A DNA stretch of 64,000 nt, taken from contig DCHZ01000003.1 of assembly GCA_002315385.1 (NCBI GenBank), forward strand, positions 84,377-148,376, read 5' to 3'. The stretch comes from Firmicutes bacterium UBA1739. Lineage in GTDB: Bacteria; Bacillota; Clostridia; Peptostreptococcales; Anaerovoracaceae. Positions 43,663 to 53,156 of this stretch are shown here, piece after piece (position 1 is the first letter of the stretch; every line of letters starts with the position of its first letter). The notes beneath the pieces were generated by a model. That model made no database searches, was not told where the DNA came from, and saw only the letters and a list, made by a program, of their open reading frames with translations. The translations under genes were made by a program, and so were the position numbers.

Positions 43663-44385
43663 ATGGGTAGACACGGAACAATAGCAGGAAGAAAAGAAAA
43701 ACAGGATGCTAAAAGATCACAGATTTTTACCAAATATGCAAGAGCAATAGCTGTAGCTGCCAAATCCGGCGGAGATATGGAATATAACTTTGCACTCAAG
43801 AATATCGTTGAAAAAGCAAAGGCTATTAATATGCCTAATGATAACATAATTCGTGCAATAAAGAAAGGAACAGGTGAATTAGGCGGAGAATCCTATGAAA
43901 CAGGTTCATTTGAAGGCTACGGCCCCGGCGGAGTTGCCATTATTGTTGAGACACTTACGGACAACAAGAACAGAACAACATCTGCAGTTAAGCATGCATT
44001 TGACAGATGCGGCGGAAATCTCGGAGTTCCCGGATGCGTAGGCTATATGTTTAACAGAAAAGGTTTTATTCTTATCGAAAAAGCTGATGGAGTCACTGAG
44101 GATGAGCTTATGGAAATCGGTATGGAAGCCGGAATGGAAGATATGATTGTTAATGACGACAGCTTTGAAATCTACACAGACCCGGCTGATTTTGACGCAG
44201 TAGCCGAAGCTTTGAGAAATGCGGGATATGAGCTTCTCGAAGCGGACGTTGATATGATTCCTTCAATGACATCTTCACCTTCGGATTCTGATATCAAGGC
44301 ACTTAAAAAGCTGGTGGCAATGCTTGAAGAAGATGATGATGTACAGAAAGTATATCACAATTGTGAAGCTGATCTTGAGGACTAG
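43663..44385 (+). CDS. YebC/PmpR family protein
   Basis: A 240-residue member of the YebC/TACO1 family, described as a DNA-binding regulator or as a translation factor helping ribosomes through difficult sequences. Typical features are MGRHGTIAGRKEKQDAKRSQ at the N-terminus, GPGGVAIIVETLTDNKNRT, KHAFDRCGGNLG, and the late PSMTSSPSD loop. The start is ATG 43663 after AGGAG; the open frame extends 25 codons upstream over the promoter. Monocistronic. Confidence 0.94.
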   Translation: MGRHGTIAGRKEKQDAKRSQIFTKYARAIAVAAKSGGDMEYNFALKNIVEKAKAINMPNDNIIRAIKKGTGELGGESYETGSFEGYGPGGVAIIVETLTDNKNRTTSAVKHAFDRCGGNLGVPGCVGYMFNRKGFILIEKADGVTEDELMEIGMEAGMEDMIVNDDSFEIYTDPADFDAVAEALRNAGYELLEADVDMIPSMTSSPSDSDIKALKKLVAMLEEDDDVQKVYHNCEADLED

Positions 44386-44424
44386 TTTAATCAGGCAGGA
44401 TTCCATAATAAAACATACGTTATT

Positions 44425-44456
44425 AAACCGCAGTATTGATTTGATACTGCGGTTTT
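44425..44456. terminator. Terminator after the YebC-type gene
   Basis: AAACCGCAGTAT (44425-44436) / ATACTGCGGTTT (44444-44455), a 12-base perfect stem. A- and T-rich flanks could make it work on both strands, also ending the HEPN-like gene. Confidence 0.9.
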
Positions 44457-44486
44457 AGGTTCTATGTCAAATGTTGGTTCCATTAA

Positions 44487-44903
44487 TTACTGTCCGCTGT
44501 ATATATTCCGTCTCTGAATAATATTATCGGAGATTTCTTCTATGAAAAAATGAGCTTTGGAAGTGAAATATCCTATGTCGGGTTTTCGAATCTGAAAACC
44601 GGAAACAGTTTTTATGTTATCATAATATTCCAGAATTCTATCTAAAGTAGTTTCCAGCTCTTCCGATGTCATTCCGTTGTCAATATACATTGAGCGGAAA
44701 TTCTTTTCCACCGCAAAATCATCCTCCGAAAAAAAATCGTCAATAGCCAGCAGGGCTCTCATAGAGCAGAAAATGGCCTGATAATCCATGTCAAGAGCCT
44801 CTTTAAGCTTGCTGCTTTTAAGAAGAGAACCGGCTTCATTAACCATTAATGTGGCTTTTTCTATATTTTCATTCGTAAAAACATCACGTGCATCTTCGTT
44901 CAT
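44487..44903 (-). CDS. HEPN-domain-like protein
   Basis: A 138-residue helical protein. NEAGSLLKSSKLKEALDMDY and AIFCSMRALLAIDDFF resemble the HEPN fold, which occurs in toxins, nucleotidyltransferase partners and other small proteins. The RNase motif R-x4-6-H of toxic HEPN proteins is not evident. No MNT-type antitoxin gene is adjacent. The start is ATG (complement 44901-44903) after AGGAGG. The family call is by pattern only. Confidence 0.55.
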   Translation of the reverse strand: MNEDARDVFTNENIEKATLMVNEAGSLLKSSKLKEALDMDYQAIFCSMRALLAIDDFFSEDDFAVEKNFRSMYIDNGMTSEELETTLDRILEYYDNIKTVSGFQIRKPDIGYFTSKAHFFIEEISDNIIQRRNIYSGQ

Positions 44904-45040
44904 AATGATACCTCCTTATTTCAATAACAATATTCTATCACAAAAGCCGGATAAAGTCATATTAGATTTTATAAAGCATATGTTGGATAAGAATTGATAA
45001 ATGAAGGTGAGAGCATTTTCGGGAGTCAGACAGAATTAAT

Positions 45041-45065
45041 TAAAAAGGACGGCAAATTGCCGTCC
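45041..45065 (-). terminator. Terminator of the amidase gene
   Basis: On the minus strand GGACGGCAA pairs with TTGCCGTCC, followed by TTTTTA. Confidence 0.88.
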
Positions 45066-45086
45066 GCGTTTATTATGTGGATGCCG

Positions 45087-46607
45087 CTATTTTTTGTACG
45101 AATTAAAGAATGCCATAATACCTTTGGCATCAAGCTCAGCAGCTTTTTTTCTCCATGTATCGGATTTAAGCAGCTCAACTTCCGTTTCGCTGGTGTAGAA
45201 TCCGTGTTCAATCAGAACTGCGGGAATGACCGTATTCTTTATTACCGCAAAATTTGCGGTTTTAACACCCCGGTCTTTGATGCCGATATCATTCTTATTC
45301 GCATCATGTATGTATTCCGCAAGTTTTTTACCTACCGAACTGGTACTGTAATAATAGATTTCCCAGCCGGTGGCATCGTTCTCCCAGGTAATACCGTCAC
45401 CGAAAGCATTGGCATGAATGCTTACGAAAATATCCGCATCGGATTCGTTGGCTTTTGCCGAACGCTCCGAAAGAGAAAGGTCGGTATTATCCGAAACCGT
45501 CATCAGAACAGTAACACCGTAGGATTCAAGATATGATTTAAGGTATTTTGCAACAGCACGGTTGAATTCATATTCCATAAGAGTGCTGTCGGGACTGCGC
45601 TTTCCTCCCGTGGATTTTCCGTGTCCGGGATCCAGCATCACGATAAGCTTACCGTCTTCATAAGGATCAAACGATGATGCGGAAGCAGCAGTGCCGCTGC
45701 CCGAAGACGAACCTGAGGACGAAGATGTACCTGATGAGCTTCCGGAGGTTGTACCGGAAGAGTCTGCTTTTGATTTACAGTTGAAATATACGGTCATAGT
45801 CTTTCTGTCTGAAGACAGAGTAATTTTCGGCGCTGATGCGGAGTTTAAATCGAAAACAATACGGTAGGTATTGTCATCATGATTGGCTGCACGTACTCCG
45901 GATACCATGGAATATGAACTGCTGCAGGAATACAGTGTCCCGGAAAGAGTTTTTGCCGCAGTATGTTTATAAAAATCGATTACATATCTGTCAGGACCGG
46001 AGAGAGAAAATTTTTTGTAATCGGAATCCGAAAGGGCTGTGCTTGAAGTAATGACAGCCTGAGTGTACATATTGCTTTCGTCACCGTGGGTTATCTTTAT
46101 TCCGGTTATTGTACCTAAGCCGGACGATGCCGCAGTGTTTCCTACAGTAATGCTGACAGTCTGAGTTTTTTCATCCCATTCGACTTTAAAATTCAGGGAT
46201 TCGGAGACGAATCTCACGGGGATAAGAGTTCTTCCGTTAACAATTTGTGCCGGTACATCCAGAGCTTTTGAAGCCCCGTTAACCAGTGCGGTTTTTGAAT
46301 TTATTGTCAGTTTGATAATCTGATTATTATAATTGATGGTGACGACAGAATCATCTGTATTCCATGAAACTTCTCCGCCTATTTTTTCAAACAGAGCTCT
46401 GGCCGGAATCATGGTTCTGGAATCTATTATCTGTGCCGGAACGTCCATGTTAAGAACTTCTCCGTTGACCTTGAGCGTGATTCCTTTTGAAGCAGCATAG
46501 GTGTCTGTTTGCGAAAAAACGGAAAATGATGTAATGACAAGAATAAATGTCAATATAGCTATGGCAAATCGTATAGTTTTGTCAGGTTTTGTCAGTTTGT
46601 AAAGCAT
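45087..46607 (-). CDS. N-acetylmuramoyl-L-alanine amidase with copper-amine-oxidase-like stalk
   Basis: Exported zinc amidase that cuts the bond between muramic acid and the stem peptide. The 506-residue protein has a signal peptide (to about residue 38). A copper amine oxidase N-terminal-like domain with two halves follows (DVPAQIIDSRTMIPARALFE; DVPAQIVNGRTLIPVRFVSE), then an AMIN-like region and a Ser/Gly-rich linker. The Amidase_3 catalytic domain has zinc ligands in LDPGHGKSTGG, a Glu in LMEYEFN, SIHANAF and catalytic Glu in VLIEHGFYTSE. The start is the ATG complement at 46607 after AAGGAGG. Confidence 0.93.
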   Translation of the reverse strand: MLYKLTKPDKTIRFAIAILTFILVITSFSVFSQTDTYAASKGITLKVNGEVLNMDVPAQIIDSRTMIPARALFEKIGGEVSWNTDDSVVTINYNNQIIKLTINSKTALVNGASKALDVPAQIVNGRTLIPVRFVSESLNFKVEWDEKTQTVSITVGNTAASSGLGTITGIKITHGDESNMYTQAVITSSTALSDSDYKKFSLSGPDRYVIDFYKHTAAKTLSGTLYSCSSSYSMVSGVRAANHDDNTYRIVFDLNSASAPKITLSSDRKTMTVYFNCKSKADSSGTTSGSSSGTSSSSGSSSGSGTAASASSFDPYEDGKLIVMLDPGHGKSTGGKRSPDSTLMEYEFNRAVAKYLKSYLESYGVTVLMTVSDNTDLSLSERSAKANESDADIFVSIHANAFGDGITWENDATGWEIYYYSTSSVGKKLAEYIHDANKNDIGIKDRGVKTANFAVIKNTVIPAVLIEHGFYTSETEVELLKSDTWRKKAAELDAKGIMAFFNSYKK

Positions 46608-46813
46608 AGTAATCCTCCTTCTTCTAAAACTACTCTGTCATTGTAACAAAAAATGCGGAAAAAGTCATGAAGTTAACATAGTTTTGTTTAAGTTGACACA
46701 AAAAAGAAATATAAAGTTCGAAAAAATGCCGGAAATATGGTATAATTCATAAAAATAATTGAAATTCTAAATTCGGGTAACGAAAAAAACATAGAACTGT
46801 TGTGGAGGTTAAT

Positions 46814-47935
46814 ATGGAAGCAAAGCTTGAATACATGAAATGGCAGAGAAACAAGTTCCTGTCAAATGAAGAAATGATGGAATTAAAGAGTTTCAGAGAA
46901 AACGATGATCTTATTGAGGAGCTGTTCGGAAGAGATCTGGAATTCGAAGAAGACGGAGTCACCGGTGAGCTGGGTCTCGGAATGAGCAGAATGAATAATT
47001 ATCAGATGGCCAGAGCAATTCAGGCTTTTTCCAACGATCTTATGACAAAGTCCGGAGGCAGAGTCGGAAAAGGTGTGGCGGTTTCTTTTGATACGAGGAA
47101 TATGTCGGAAGAATTCAGCGATCTTGTTTCGCGTATGCTTTTGGGAAACGGAATCGGAACGGCACTCTTTCTGAAGCCGACATCCGTTGCTCAGATGTCT
47201 TTCGCTATCAGATATCTTGACCTTGAAGGAGGAATAATGGTCACTGCGGGCAGCGAGCCGAAGCAGTATAACGGAGTAAGGTTTTTCAGCAATCAGGGAG
47301 AGCCTATGAGCGAAATGCAGATAAGCACTCTGATAGATGAGTTTTACAATATTCAGCAGTTTTCACAGATTCATGAATATGTAGGATTTTTAAGGCTGAA
47401 CTCGATTCATCACAAAATCGGACCTGCAAATGATTTTAAGTACAGAAAAGAGCTGATGAGGGCGTCTGTATGCTCTGACATAGACAGAAGTGTAAAAATC
47501 GTATACACTCCGCTTTACGGTACCGGCGGTTTTTGCTTCAAAGAGCTGATGAAGGAGGCAGGATTCACTTCAGTAAGCTATGTTGAATCACAGATGAAAG
47601 CAGATCCGGAATTTCCCGGTATTGACGCACCGGACCCGGAAAAAGCGGATTCTTTAAAATGTGCGATTGAGCTGGCAGAAAAAGAAGAAGCCGAACTGGT
47701 TCTTGCAACAAATACCGACTGCAGTAAAATGGGCGCGGCCGTAAGAAATGCTGACGGAAGCTATGCGGTATTGAAAAGAGATGAAATACTGAAGCTCATA
47801 AGTGATTATATGGCAGAAAATGACCGGCCGGAACCTGAAGATCTGAAACTCATGAATCCGGAAGGTGACGGAATTCTGGCATGTATGCTGATGGCTGAGC
47901 TGACTGCTAATAGAATAAATAAAATGTTAAAATAA
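46814..47935 (+). CDS. Truncated, catalytically degenerate phosphohexomutase-like protein
   Basis: A 373-residue relative of the clostridial phosphoglucomutase/phosphomannomutase family, which is normally about 570 residues. Domain I is recognisable (ELFGRDLEFEEDGVTGELGLG; GVAVSFDTRNMS), as is domain II (VKIVYTPLYGTGG). The catalytic TASHNP is VTAGSEPKQYNG (about residue 144), so the phosphoserine is not in its place. The metal site DPDADR is NTDCSK (about residue 301). Domain IV, which binds the phosphate of the substrate, is missing. The frame is intact with a strong GGAGG and ATG 46814, which argues for a retained pseudoenzyme over a decaying gene. Confidence 0.8.
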   Translation: MEAKLEYMKWQRNKFLSNEEMMELKSFRENDDLIEELFGRDLEFEEDGVTGELGLGMSRMNNYQMARAIQAFSNDLMTKSGGRVGKGVAVSFDTRNMSEEFSDLVSRMLLGNGIGTALFLKPTSVAQMSFAIRYLDLEGGIMVTAGSEPKQYNGVRFFSNQGEPMSEMQISTLIDEFYNIQQFSQIHEYVGFLRLNSIHHKIGPANDFKYRKELMRASVCSDIDRSVKIVYTPLYGTGGFCFKELMKEAGFTSVSYVESQMKADPEFPGIDAPDPEKADSLKCAIELAEKEEAELVLATNTDCSKMGAAVRNADGSYAVLKRDEILKLISDYMAENDRPEPEDLKLMNPEGDGILACMLMAELTANRINKMLK

Positions 47936-48025
47936 TGTGACAATTATATTTACTTTTATTGAAGGTTTGCTATAATGAAAGCAATACGTTTTTTATTGCA
48001 TTATAAAGTACAAGGAGGGAAAAAA

Positions 48026-49213
48026 TTGAAAAAATTAGCACTTTTATTAGTTTTCGTTCTTGCAGTGGCAACATTCTCTGTTGGATGCGGCAGTAAAGAC
48101 AAAGCGGCGGCAACAGCAGGTGAAGGCGGAGTTATCAAAATCGGTGTATACGAACCGGCTTCAGGCGATAACGGCGCAGGCGGAAAACAGGAAACACTTG
48201 GAATTCAGTATGCGAACAGCATCTGCCCGACAGTTGAAATCAACGGCGTTACATATGACGTTCAGCTGGAGCTCGTTGATAACGAATCATCAACAGACAA
48301 AGGCCCGACAGCCGCTAAGAATTTAGTGGGAAAAGGCGTTTCCGTAGTTCTCGGTTCATACGGTTCAGGAGTATCAATTGCAGCATCTGACATTTTTGCT
48401 GAAGCAGGTATTCCGGCAATCGGTGTTACATGCACAAATCCGCAGGTAACAGAAGGAAATACTCATTACTTCAGAATCTGCTTCCTCGATCCTTTCCAGG
48501 GAACAGTTCTGGCAAACTTTGCGACAGACGTTTTTGCCGCAAAAACAGCATACTGCTTATCTAAGTTAGGCGATGACTATTCCGTAGGTCTCTGCAACTA
48601 TTTCCAGAAAGCATTTGAAGGTCTTGGCGGAAAAGTTGTTTACGAAACATTCCCTGACGGAAACAGTGATTTCACATCATACGTAGCAAACGCAATCAAG
48701 GCAAATGCTGACGTATTCTTTGCTCCGGTTTCAACAGAAGCGGCAGCTCTCATTATCGACCAGGCTAACGCACAGGGTATGGATATGCCTATCCTGGCAG
48801 GCGACACATGGGACAGCAACGTTATTACAGGCGCTGCTAAAGGAAAGAACGTTGAAATTTATGTAACAACATTCTATCAGGAAGGCGGAAATCCTGAATT
48901 TGACTCAGGCGTTAAGGCATGGATTGAAGCTGATTCAACAAATCTTGCAAACAACGGCGGAAACACAGATTTGGCTGCGGTAACAGCAATGGGCTATGAT
49001 GCTTACTTCACTGCACTCGAAGCTCTTAAGGCAGCAGGTTCACCTGCTCCGGCTGACGTTATGGCTGCACTTCCGGGTGTAAGCTACAAGGGTGTTTGCG
49101 GTATGATCACATTCAATGAAACAGGCGATGCAAACAGAGATATTGCGTATGTTAAAAAGTGCAATACAGAAACAGGTGCCTGGGAATTCGTAGCTGAACA
49201 GGGTGTAAAATAG
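48026..49213 (+). CDS. Branched-chain amino-acid-type ABC transporter substrate-binding lipoprotein
   Basis: Extracytoplasmic receptor of the LivJ/periplasmic-binding-protein type I family. A lipoprotein signal peptide ends at Cys21 (ATFSVGCGS). The mature protein begins GVIKIGVYEPASGDNGAGG and has the family stretch AKNLVGKGVSVVLGSYGSG. The start is TTG 48026 after AAGGAGGG; upstream in-frame codons lie in the leader. It is the first gene of a complete five-gene cluster with two permeases and two ATPases. The ligand is likely a branched-chain or related amino acid but is not proven. Confidence 0.92.
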   Translation: MKKLALLLVFVLAVATFSVGCGSKDKAAATAGEGGVIKIGVYEPASGDNGAGGKQETLGIQYANSICPTVEINGVTYDVQLELVDNESSTDKGPTAAKNLVGKGVSVVLGSYGSGVSIAASDIFAEAGIPAIGVTCTNPQVTEGNTHYFRICFLDPFQGTVLANFATDVFAAKTAYCLSKLGDDYSVGLCNYFQKAFEGLGGKVVYETFPDGNSDFTSYVANAIKANADVFFAPVSTEAAALIIDQANAQGMDMPILAGDTWDSNVITGAAKGKNVEIYVTTFYQEGGNPEFDSGVKAWIEADSTNLANNGGNTDLAAVTAMGYDAYFTALEALKAAGSPAPADVMAALPGVSYKGVCGMITFNETGDANRDIAYVKKCNTETGAWEFVAEQGVK

Positions 49214-49233
49214 AATTCACTTTTACTGATTCT

Positions 49234-49277
49234 GTATAACAGGCGGGGGCTTTATGCCCCCGCATATTGTGTTATAC
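49234..49277 (+). other. Strong hairpin between the binding protein and permease genes
   Basis: GCGGGGGC (49243-49250) / GCCCCCGC (49256-49263), extended by GTATAAC/GTTATAC (49234-49240, 49271-49277). There is no T-run, so it is better explained as an mRNA-stabilising 3' structure than as a full terminator. It would keep the binding-protein message in excess over the permease message. Confidence 0.7.
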
Positions 49278-49393
49278 GGACAGCATTGTAAGGGCGGGGA
49301 ACCGATAAGGTTAACTCCTGATTCGGAGTCGGCTCTTGCAATGAACTATGCTTCGGCTTATCAATTTCAGCACAATATTTTTTGGAGGTAATT

Positions 49394-50278
49394 ATGGACT
49401 TTGTCAGGGACAATCTGCCATATATTTTAGCGGGAATATCCGTAGGCGGTCAGTACGCACTGATTGCAATAGGATATACAATGGTTTACGGTATACTCAG
49501 ACTTATCAATTTCGCTCACGGTGATATGTTTATGATTGCCGGACTCATGGGTGTATATGCAGTAACATGGATGCCGCTGTATCTGGCTATTCCATTCGTA
49601 ATAATATTTACAGTTATTCTGGGCTTTGCTATAGAACGGGTTGCGTATAAGCCCCTAAGATCCGCACCGCGTATGTCGGTAATGATATCGGCTATCGGTG
49701 TCAGCTATCTTCTTCAGAATCTGGCACTTTACATAACCGGAGGTCTTACAAAAACATATCCGAGCATTCCTTGGATTTCAAATACAGTAAAGGTATTCGG
49801 TGCGACAACAAAGGTAGTTACATTGATAACACCGGTGCTCACAATCGCTCTGGTTGTGGCGCTTGTGCTTCTTATTAATCATACCAAAATGGGTATGGCC
49901 ATGAGAGCTGTTTCCAGAGATTTTGAAACGGCACGTCTGATGGGAATAAAAATTGACAGCGTAATCAGTCTTACATTCATTATAGGATCGTTTCTTGCGG
50001 CTGTCGGCTCGATTCTGTATTTTTCGAATTACACGGGTGTTATGCCTACCGCAGGCGCAATGCCGGGATTAAAAGCCTTTGTAGCGGCAGTATTCGGCGG
50101 CATCGGCTCGATTCCGGGTGCGGTTATCGGTGCATTTATCATAGGTATATGTGAAAACATTATCAAAGGCGTAGGCTGGACAACTTTCTCGGATGCGTTC
50201 ACATTTGCACTTCTGATTGTAATTCTCATTGTAAAACCGACAGGTCTGTTCGGTGAAAAGAATATAGATAAGGTATAG
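49394..50278 (+). CDS. livH: Branched-chain amino acid ABC transporter permease LivH
   Basis: Membrane subunit, 294 residues, about eight hydrophobic segments. The LivH hallmarks are GGQYALIAIGYTMVYGILRLINFAHGD near the N-terminus and the coupling loop MRAVSRDFETARLMGI, with VAAVFGGIGSIPGAVIG near the end. The start is ATG 49394 after TTGGAGG. livM follows after 11 bases. Confidence 0.94.
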   Translation: MDFVRDNLPYILAGISVGGQYALIAIGYTMVYGILRLINFAHGDMFMIAGLMGVYAVTWMPLYLAIPFVIIFTVILGFAIERVAYKPLRSAPRMSVMISAIGVSYLLQNLALYITGGLTKTYPSIPWISNTVKVFGATTKVVTLITPVLTIALVVALVLLINHTKMGMAMRAVSRDFETARLMGIKIDSVISLTFIIGSFLAAVGSILYFSNYTGVMPTAGAMPGLKAFVAAVFGGIGSIPGAVIGAFIIGICENIIKGVGWTTFSDAFTFALLIVILIVKPTGLFGEKNIDKV

Positions 50279-50289
50279 GGGGAATAGAG

Positions 50290-51411
50290 ATGACTAAACA
50301 GAAAAAATGGCTGCTCTCCTGTATCGTAATTGCCGTGTTCCTTGCACTGGTTTACTTTTTAGAAGGAATAATACCGAGCTATTCGAACTGGAGTATGCTG
50401 TTTACTGTGCTTGAAAAGGGTTCAATTTACGCACTGGTTGCCGTATCCATGAACCTTGTAAACGGTTTTACAGGTTTGTTTTCACTGGGGCAGGCGGGAT
50501 TCATGCTCATAGGAGCATATGCGTATGCGGTATTTACTATTCCTGTGGCTCAGAGAGCCGCTGTGTACCAGTATTTCGACGGAGGTCTTATTCAGTTTAC
50601 AATTCCCGTATTCTTTGCAATTCTTCTGGCGGGAATTGTTGCCGCAATTTTTGCTTTCCTTATAGGTCTTCCGGTTTTGAGACTGAAGAGTGACTATCTG
50701 GCTATCGCAACACTCGGATTTGCGGAAATCATCAGAGCGATTTTCCAGTGGAATGCTCTGGGACCGATAACAAACGGTTCAAATCTGTTAAGAAAATTTG
50801 CTACATATCAGTCGGCATTATTCCCGATAATAGCCTGCGGAATATGTATTGCCATAATATGTCTTTTGATAAATTCATCATACGGCCGTGCTTTTAAGGC
50901 TATCAGAGAGGATGAAATTGCTGCGGAAGCGATGGGTATCAACCTGTTCAAACATAAGCAGCTCAGCTTTGTAATCAGCTCGTTTTTTGCCGGCATAGGC
51001 GGAGCGCTTCTGGCAATGTTCCAGACAACAATTCAGGCGTCGGCGTTTAAAGCGGCAATGACTTATGAATTCCTTCTCATTGTTGTAATCGGAGGAATGG
51101 GTTCGATTACCGGAAGTATAATAGCTTCGTTCCTGTTTATTGCATGTCGTGAATGGTGGCTCAGATTCCTGGATTCGGAGCTGTATATAGGCGATTTTCA
51201 GGTTCCGCTTCTTCGTGCGGGTTTCAGAAACGTAGTATTCTCGGTAGTAATAATGATAATTGTATTATTCTACAGAAAAGGAATAATGGGTACCCGGGAA
51301 TTCTCCTGGAACGGACTGCTGCGGTGGTTTAAAAATCTTCCGGGTAACATACGGAGTATTCCGGGCAGACTGAAACGTAAAAATAAAAAGGAGGCGCAGA
51401 TAAATGAATAA
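50290..51411 (+). CDS. livM: Branched-chain amino acid ABC transporter permease LivM
   Basis: Second membrane subunit, 373 residues with about ten hydrophobic segments. Typical motifs are NLVNGFTGLFSLGQAGFMLIGAY, LKSDYLAIATLGFAEIIR, the coupling loop FKAIREDEIAAEAMGI and VVIGGMGSITGSI. The C-terminal tail is basic. The start is ATG 50290 after GGGG-rich sequence. Its last codons overlap livG. Confidence 0.94.
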   Translation: MTKQKKWLLSCIVIAVFLALVYFLEGIIPSYSNWSMLFTVLEKGSIYALVAVSMNLVNGFTGLFSLGQAGFMLIGAYAYAVFTIPVAQRAAVYQYFDGGLIQFTIPVFFAILLAGIVAAIFAFLIGLPVLRLKSDYLAIATLGFAEIIRAIFQWNALGPITNGSNLLRKFATYQSALFPIIACGICIAIICLLINSSYGRAFKAIREDEIAAEAMGINLFKHKQLSFVISSFFAGIGGALLAMFQTTIQASAFKAAMTYEFLLIVVIGGMGSITGSIIASFLFIACREWWLRFLDSELYIGDFQVPLLRAGFRNVVFSVVIMIIVLFYRKGIMGTREFSWNGLLRWFKNLPGNIRSIPGRLKRKNKKEAQINE

Positions 51412-52243
51412 AGAGAATGTATTGCGTGTCTCCGACATAACCATGCAGTTCGGAGGTGTGGTGGCAGTAAATAATTTCAGCATGGAAGTTAACAAAGGCG
51501 AGATTATAGGTCTGATAGGTCCTAACGGAGCCGGCAAAACTACTGCTTTTAACTGTATTACCGGAGTATATGCACCTACCAACGGCCAGATAGAATTTGA
51601 CGGAAATGTTATTATTTCCAATTATCCCAAAAGAAAAATGGCCAAGATATATAAAGGCGAAAATATGGGAAAATACAACAGAGTTATTGCTCCGACACCG
51701 GATAAAATAACAAAACTGGGAATTGCCAGAACTTTTCAGAATATAAGGCTTTTTTCGCAGCTTTCGGTTTTCGACAATGTGCTGATAGCAAAGCATCTTC
51801 ATGCTAAGCAGAATGTTTTTTCCGCAACCTTCAGAATCAATCACAAAGAAGAAAAGAGAATGCGGGAAGAGACAATGGCTCTTCTTGAGGAACAGGGTCT
51901 TGAAAAATATAAGGACGATGTTTCAACCTCACTGCCTTACGGTCTTCAGAGAAGACTTGAGATAGCCAGAGCTCTGGCGACAAATCCCAGCCTTTTGCTT
52001 CTGGATGAGCCGGCAGCGGGCATGAATCCTCAGGAATCGGATGAACTCATGGAATTTATAGGACAGATCAGGGACAAATACAATCTTTCGATATTTCTGA
52101 TTGAGCATCATATGCAGCTTGTAATGGGAATCTGCGAGAGAATATATGTTCTTGACCATGGTATCAAAATTGCCGAAGGAAATCCATCGGAGATACAGAG
52201 TAATCACAAGGTTATCGAGGCATATCTGGGGGTGGATGAATAA
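51404..52243 (+). CDS. livG: Branched-chain amino acid ABC transporter ATP-binding protein LivG
   Basis: ATPase of the transporter, 279 residues. Motifs: Walker A GPNGAGKTT, signature LPYGLQRRLEIARAL, Walker B LLLLDEPAAGMN and switch His in LIEHHM. The start is ATG 51404, eight bases before the end of livM, with AAGGAGG just upstream. Its stop overlaps the livF start. Confidence 0.95.
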   Translation: MNKENVLRVSDITMQFGGVVAVNNFSMEVNKGEIIGLIGPNGAGKTTAFNCITGVYAPTNGQIEFDGNVIISNYPKRKMAKIYKGENMGKYNRVIAPTPDKITKLGIARTFQNIRLFSQLSVFDNVLIAKHLHAKQNVFSATFRINHKEEKRMREETMALLEEQGLEKYKDDVSTSLPYGLQRRLEIARALATNPSLLLLDEPAAGMNPQESDELMEFIGQIRDKYNLSIFLIEHHMQLVMGICERIYVLDHGIKIAEGNPSEIQSNHKVIEAYLGVDE

Positions 52244-52947
52244 TGCTGAAAATTGAAAATCTGAATGTTCATTACGGTGGTATTCATGCTCTCAGAGGTG
52301 TGAATATGCACATCGAAAAGGGAAAAATCATTTCTCTGATTGGCGCAAATGGGGCCGGAAAGAGCACGACTCTCAAGTCAATAATGGGTCTGGTCAATAA
52401 AAGCGGCGGCAGTGTGATTTATAAGGGCGAAGACATTACTAAATCAAATACTATTGATATTGTAAAAAAAGGTATTGCTCTTACTCCCGAAGGAAGAAAG
52501 GTTTTTCCGGATCAGACCGTTAAAGAGAACCTTCTTCTGGGAGCATATCTCAGAAAAGATAAAAAAGGAATAAAGGAAGATCTTGAATGGATATATACGT
52601 TATTCCCGCGTCTTCTGGAAAGAGAGTGGCAGATTGCGGCTACTTTATCCGGCGGGGAACAGCAGATGCTGGCGGTAGGCCGTTCTCTTATGAGCAGACC
52701 TGAGCTTCTGATGATGGACGAACCGTCTCTGGGTCTTGCTCCGATTATAGTTAAGGATATTTTTTCAATCATTAAAGAAATTAACAGAGCGGGAGTGAGC
52801 GTGCTGCTTATAGAGCAGAATGCAAAGGCTGCTCTCGAAATTTCCGATTATGCATATGTTCTGGAAACGGGAGTTGTGACTCTTGAAGGAGCCGGAAAAG
52901 ACCTCATTTCAAATGATGCGGTCAGAAAGGCTTATCTCGGAGCATAA
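52243..52947 (+). CDS. livF: Branched-chain amino acid ABC transporter ATP-binding protein LivF
   Basis: Second ATPase, 234 residues, with Walker A GANGAGKST, signature LSGGEQQMLAVGRSL, Walker B LLMMDEPSLGLAP and the shorter LIEQNA switch typical of LivF. The ATG at 52243 overlaps the livG stop by one base. It is the last gene of the transporter cluster. Confidence 0.95.
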   Translation: MLKIENLNVHYGGIHALRGVNMHIEKGKIISLIGANGAGKSTTLKSIMGLVNKSGGSVIYKGEDITKSNTIDIVKKGIALTPEGRKVFPDQTVKENLLLGAYLRKDKKGIKEDLEWIYTLFPRLLEREWQIAATLSGGEQQMLAVGRSLMSRPELLMMDEPSLGLAPIIVKDIFSIIKEINRAGVSVLLIEQNAKAALEISDYAYVLETGVVTLEGAGKDLISNDAVRKAYLGA

Positions 52948-52994
52948 CGGCATTTTCGTGCTGATTTTTCCAAATATTGTTTATTAAATAAGTG

Positions 52995-53030
52995 CCCTGC
53001 CTTTAAAAAAGGCGGGGTGTATTATTTATA
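52995..53030 (+). terminator. Terminator of the Liv transporter operon
   Basis: CCCTGCCTTT (52995-53004) pairs with AAAGGCGGGG (53008-53017) with one wobble. The following stretch is T-rich but interrupted. Confidence 0.65.
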
Positions 53031-53103
53031 TTCGGGAGCAGTTCCGCTGAATGTTCTGTTGGAGCTTTCGTTGTACTCTTTTTCGGGTTCACATTTTTCT
53101 TAG

Positions 53104-53151
53104 ATGCATAGTGCGGAATAAAATATTATGCATAGTGCGGAATAAAATATT
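53104..53151. repeat. 24-base tandem duplication (two copies)
   Basis: The unit starting ATGCATAGTGCGG is present twice without change (53104-53127 and 53128-53151). It lies directly before the -35 box of the next promoter. Confidence 0.9.
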
Positions 53152-53156
53152 ATGAA

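Noticed and set aside
53104..53151. Minimal CRISPR-like repeat
   Set aside because: The two 24-base units are directly adjacent with no spacer and there is no further copy.
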